From positions 1 to 16,229 of the forward strand of contig JBAUID010000021.1 of NCBI GenBank assembly GCA_049680625.1: a stretch of 16,229 nucleotides of DNA, in the 5' to 3' direction. The notes beneath the pieces were generated by a model. It was not told where the DNA came from. It saw nothing but the letters and a program-made list of their open reading frames with translations, and made no database searches. Both the position numbers and the translations under genes were made by a program. Below, in pieces: positions 13,936 to 16,229 of this stretch; the stretch's first letter is position 1; each line of letters opens with the position of its first letter. Source of the DNA: JAUIAI01 sp049680625. GTDB taxonomy: Bacteria > Pseudomonadota > Gammaproteobacteria > Burkholderiales > Burkholderiaceae_E.

Positions 13936-14445
13936 CGCTGAACTGGGTTTTGGGGTTGCTTTCAATGAGTCCTCCGTGCTGTTTCCTGCAAAAAACTGGG
14001 CAATCCTGGCCCTGCCTCTGACCAGTTTTGAGCCGCAATCCGTGCGACTCAAGCCCAGGCGCCAACTTATGGCAGCCTGGCTGAGCAAAAACCCGCTGTA
14101 GCGTCCACAGTGCCTGCCGGCACAAACAGCGCCGATGCGCGAACGCAGGGCTGCTGAAATTCATTGGGGATGAGACCTGACAACGGTCTGTTTCGCTTAC
14201 TGCTAAAACGGCAAGGACCTGAAACGAAGAGTCGTTTGCCTGGAAGCCGGGTAATGCTTTCCCACCAAGTGTTGCGATTTTACCATAGTGAAAAACCAAA
14301 GTCTACGGCGACGCTGGCGCTCAACCCCTGTTTTAGGTAAGGACCGTGAGAAATGCCCAGAATACGGGGATTCAGACACGCCGGCCACGATGCCCGACTG
14401 TGGTCATTCTTGCCCCAACATTTGAACCAACAGTGGTGTCAACAC
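13936..14445. other. About 500 bases without a recognisable gene
   Basis: Frames of 60-130 codons exist on the minus strand (for example within 13901-14299 and 14203-14388) but overlap one another in different frames and show no domain-like pattern. Two small hairpins are visible: GTGCC-TGCC-GGCAC at 14110-14123 and AAACGA-AGAG-TCGTTT at 14222-14237. No tRNA T-loop, RNase P, SRP or tmRNA signature was found. It probably holds the promoter of the small basic gene and may hold a small RNA. Confidence 0.45.
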
Positions 14446-16053
14446 TCAGGCTGTACTCAGAGTTTCGCCGTGCTCCCGGGTGTTGTGAAACTGAACCTTC
14501 GGCCACCGTTCCTGGGCAAACTGCAGGTTAACCCGGGTATCAGCCAGGTAGACCAGGTTGCCGTCGACATCCCGCCCCAGGCGTAGTTGATTGGCACGGA
14601 TAAATTCGGCAAGCATGGACGCATCATCACAGGTAACCCAGCGGGCAGCCTGCACGGACGCATTTTCGAAGCCTGATTCAACGCCATATTCGGTAGATAG
14701 GCGCTGTGCAACGACTTCGAACTGCAATTGACCAACAGCGCCGAGTAACAATCCCTGGTCGACCATCGGCTCAAATACCTGGATCGCCCCCTCCTCGCCA
14801 AGTTCGCGCAGACCTTTATTCAACTGCTTGGCTTTGAGCGGATCACGCAGGCGAGGTTTTTGGAACAATTCGGGCGCAAAGTACGGAATTCCCCGAAAGC
14901 TTAAATTTTCGCCTTCGGTCAAGGTATCGCCAATCTGCAATTGGCCGTGATTGTGGATACCCAGGATGTCGCCGGCGACGGCCGACTCGGTGCGGGCTCG
15001 TTCGTTGGCCATGAAGGTGACCGCGTTAACAATTTTCATTTGCCGCTTCAGACGCAGATGGAATGCCTTGATGCCTGGCTGATATTCGCCGGAACAAACG
15101 CGCAGGAATGCAATCCGATCGCGATGATTCGGATCCATATTGGCCTGAATCTTGAAGACAAATCCGGTGAACTTCTTTTCGTCCGGCGCCACCAGGCGCT
15201 GCGCGGCTTCACGCGCCTTTGGCGCCGGCGCCCACTGGGCCAGCGCCGTCAGGATTTCCCGTACGCCGAAGTTATTGATGGCTGAGCCAAACAGCACTGG
15301 CGACTGGCGCCCGGCAAGGAACTCATCGGGATCAAACTGCGCCCCTGCCCCCTGGATCAATTCAAGCTCACTACGCAAGGTGTCGATGTCGTCCGGGAAT
15401 CGTTCCGCGAGCCTGGGGTCATCGAGACCGTCAATCACCTCGACCTCATTGGAGACTTTCTCCTGGCCCGGGGTGAAGCGCAGTACTTCATCTTTAAGCA
15501 GGTTATACACACCTTTAAACCGCTTTCCCATGCCAATTGGCCAGGTAATTGGTGCGCATGCGATATTCAACACAGACTCAATTTCATCCAGCAACTCGAT
15601 AGGCTCGCGCACTTCACGGTCGAGCTTGTTAATGAAGGTAATGATCGGGGTGTTGCGCAGCCGACAGACCTCAAGCAGCTTAATCGTCTGAGTTTCGACA
15701 CCTTTGGCGGCGTCAATCACCATGACCGCCGCATCAACCGCGGTTAAAACCCGGTAGGTGTCTTCTGAGAAGTCCTGGTGACCGGGGGTATCCAGCAGGT
15801 TGAAAACGCTGTTGTTGTACTCAAACTGCATGACTGAGCTGGCCACAGAAATGCCGCGCTGTTTTTCAACTTCCATCCAGTCGGACGTGGCATGGCGAGC
15901 GCTCTTGCGTGCTTTGACAGTGCCAGCCATTTGGATGGCACCACCAAACAGCAGGAGTTTTTCGGTTAGGGTGGTTTTACCGGCATCAGGGTGAGAAATG
16001 ATCGCAAACGTGCGTCGACGCTTCACCTCACCGGCGATTGTGCTGTCAGCCAT
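14446..16053 (-). CDS. prfC: Peptide chain release factor 3 (RF3)
   Basis: The 535-residue translational GTPase releases RF1/RF2 from the ribosome after termination. E. coli RF3 is 529 residues, so length fits. The GTPase motifs are complete: G1 SHPDAGKTT (20-28), the switch region with KQRGISV (64-70), G3 DTPGH (88-92) and G4 NKLD (142-145). RF3-specific blocks follow: SDWMEVEKQRGIS, FVFKIQANMDPNHRDRIAF and a C-terminal AVGQLQFEVVAQRL. The frame stays open to 16221, but the extra 56 residues cover the upstream intergenic repeat and the end of another gene; MADSTIAGEVKRRRTFAIIS is the normal RF3 start. The upstream ribosome site is weak. Probably monocistronic, since the preceding same-strand gene ends 97 bases earlier. 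No clear terminator follows. Confidence 0.95.
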   Translation of the reverse strand: MADSTIAGEVKRRRTFAIISHPDAGKTTLTEKLLLFGGAIQMAGTVKARKSARHATSDWMEVEKQRGISVASSVMQFEYNNSVFNLLDTPGHQDFSEDTYRVLTAVDAAVMVIDAAKGVETQTIKLLEVCRLRNTPIITFINKLDREVREPIELLDEIESVLNIACAPITWPIGMGKRFKGVYNLLKDEVLRFTPGQEKVSNEVEVIDGLDDPRLAERFPDDIDTLRSELELIQGAGAQFDPDEFLAGRQSPVLFGSAINNFGVREILTALAQWAPAPKAREAAQRLVAPDEKKFTGFVFKIQANMDPNHRDRIAFLRVCSGEYQPGIKAFHLRLKRQMKIVNAVTFMANERARTESAVAGDILGIHNHGQLQIGDTLTEGENLSFRGIPYFAPELFQKPRLRDPLKAKQLNKGLRELGEEGAIQVFEPMVDQGLLLGAVGQLQFEVVAQRLSTEYGVESGFENASVQAARWVTCDDASMLAEFIRANQLRLGRDVDGNLVYLADTRVNLQFAQERWPKVQFHNTREHGETLSTA

Positions 16054-16076
16054 GATATTTACTAAGTCCGATTGGT

Positions 16077-16106
16077 TGCCTGTGGGTGCCTGTGGGTGCC
16101 TGTGGG
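16077..16106. repeat. Three-copy 10-bp tandem repeat (TGCCTGTGGG) upstream of prfC
   Basis: Three exact units of TGCCTGTGGG lie 23 bases upstream of the RF3 start codon, on the minus-strand leader side. They occupy the position where the 5' untranslated region or ribosome-access region of prfC would be. Copy-number change here could alter RF3 expression; this is inference. Confidence 0.85.
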
Positions 16107-16150
16107 CGTCGCGAAAGCCGCGCATTGTACAGGCGGTGGCTGGGCGCGTC

Positions 16151-16229
16151 TTAAAATCCGCGCCGCTGATAAACCCGAATCCAGTCAATTTCAAGCTGAG
16201 TGGGGATATTGGCATCATCAACGCCGTTC
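16151..16229 (-). CDS. C-terminal end of a probable glycoside hydrolase family 16 (laminarinase-like) protein, 5' truncated by the window
   Basis: The minus strand is open from the window edge to a TAA at 16153-16151 and gives 25 residues: NGVDDANIPTQLEIDWIRVY followed by QRRGF. The ending 'hydrophobic-E-[IV]-D-[YW]-[IV]-R-V-Y-Q' is the hallmark last strand of GH16 beta-glucanases and laminarinases. Other jelly-roll sugar hydrolases share a similar ending, so the family is probable but not certain. Such enzymes are secreted or surface-bound and cut beta-1,3-glucans or related algal polysaccharides. The start, signal peptide and catalytic E-x-D-x-x-E motif are outside the window. It lies upstream of prfC on the same strand. 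Confidence 0.55.
   Translation of the reverse strand, partial: NGVDDANIPTQLEIDWIRVYQRRGF

Noticed and set aside
14110..14237. tRNA or known small RNA in the gene-free stretch
   Set aside because: No T-loop consensus, anticodon-arm geometry, or RNase P, SRP or tmRNA signature; only two short hairpins.
13901..14299. 132-codon minus-strand frame, possibly a frameshifted gene joined to the small basic protein
   Set aside because: No recognisable domain, many cysteines and low-order sequence, and no matching continuation in the neighbouring frame.
16124..16129. Minus-strand TACAAT hexamer upstream of prfC as a -10 element
   Set aside because: The hexamer is good, but no acceptable -35 element lies 16-18 bases upstream; too weak to call.

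Overview
The window is a moderately GC-rich, densely coded piece of a Gram-negative proteobacterial chromosome, most likely gammaproteobacterial. The evidence is a TorF-type outer-membrane porin tail, a YcbB-type L,D-transpeptidase, peptide chain release factor RF3, a CysK-type cysteine synthase and a laminarinase-like GH16 tail. The genus cannot be read from the sequence. Both ends cut through genes: a porin C-terminus at the left (+) and a probable glycoside hydrolase C-terminus at the right (-).

Layout, left to right: porin tail (+); an acyl-CoA ligase and a glutathione S-transferase forming a two-gene minus-strand unit (GST first); an exported L,D-transpeptidase (+) divergent from it; a TfdA/TauD-like 2-oxoglutarate dioxygenase (-) convergent with it; a stand-alone receiver-domain protein (+, TTG start); an EamA/DMT transporter (-); an unrecognised 352-residue protein (+); a minus-strand run transcribed zinc-free alcohol dehydrogenase/quinone reductase, then nitronate monooxygenase-like flavoprotein, then MaoC-like hydratase; two small hypothetical proteins (+); a Nudix hydrolase (-) divergent from cysteine synthase (+); a small basic protein (-); a roughly 500-base stretch without a recognisable gene; RF3 (-); and the glycoside hydrolase tail (-).

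The catabolic genes share a theme of acyl-CoA, enoyl and xenobiotic-type chemistry: CoA ligation, GST, hydration, flavin and NAD(P)H reductions, and Fe/2-oxoglutarate oxidation. Only two sets look co-transcribed (GST-ligase and ADH-NMO-MaoC). No substrate can be assigned from the sequence alone.

The most unusual structural feature is a set of four unrelated short tandem repeats in four intergenic spaces: 10 bp x 6 at 5851-5910, 7 bp x 5 at 6920-6954, 14 bp x 4 at 13671-13726 and 10 bp x 3 at 16077-16106. No CRISPR array, IS element, rRNA or tRNA was seen. Nothing in the window amounts to a clear new multi-gene system; the best candidates for novelty are the 352-residue protein, the small proteins and the intergenic repeats.
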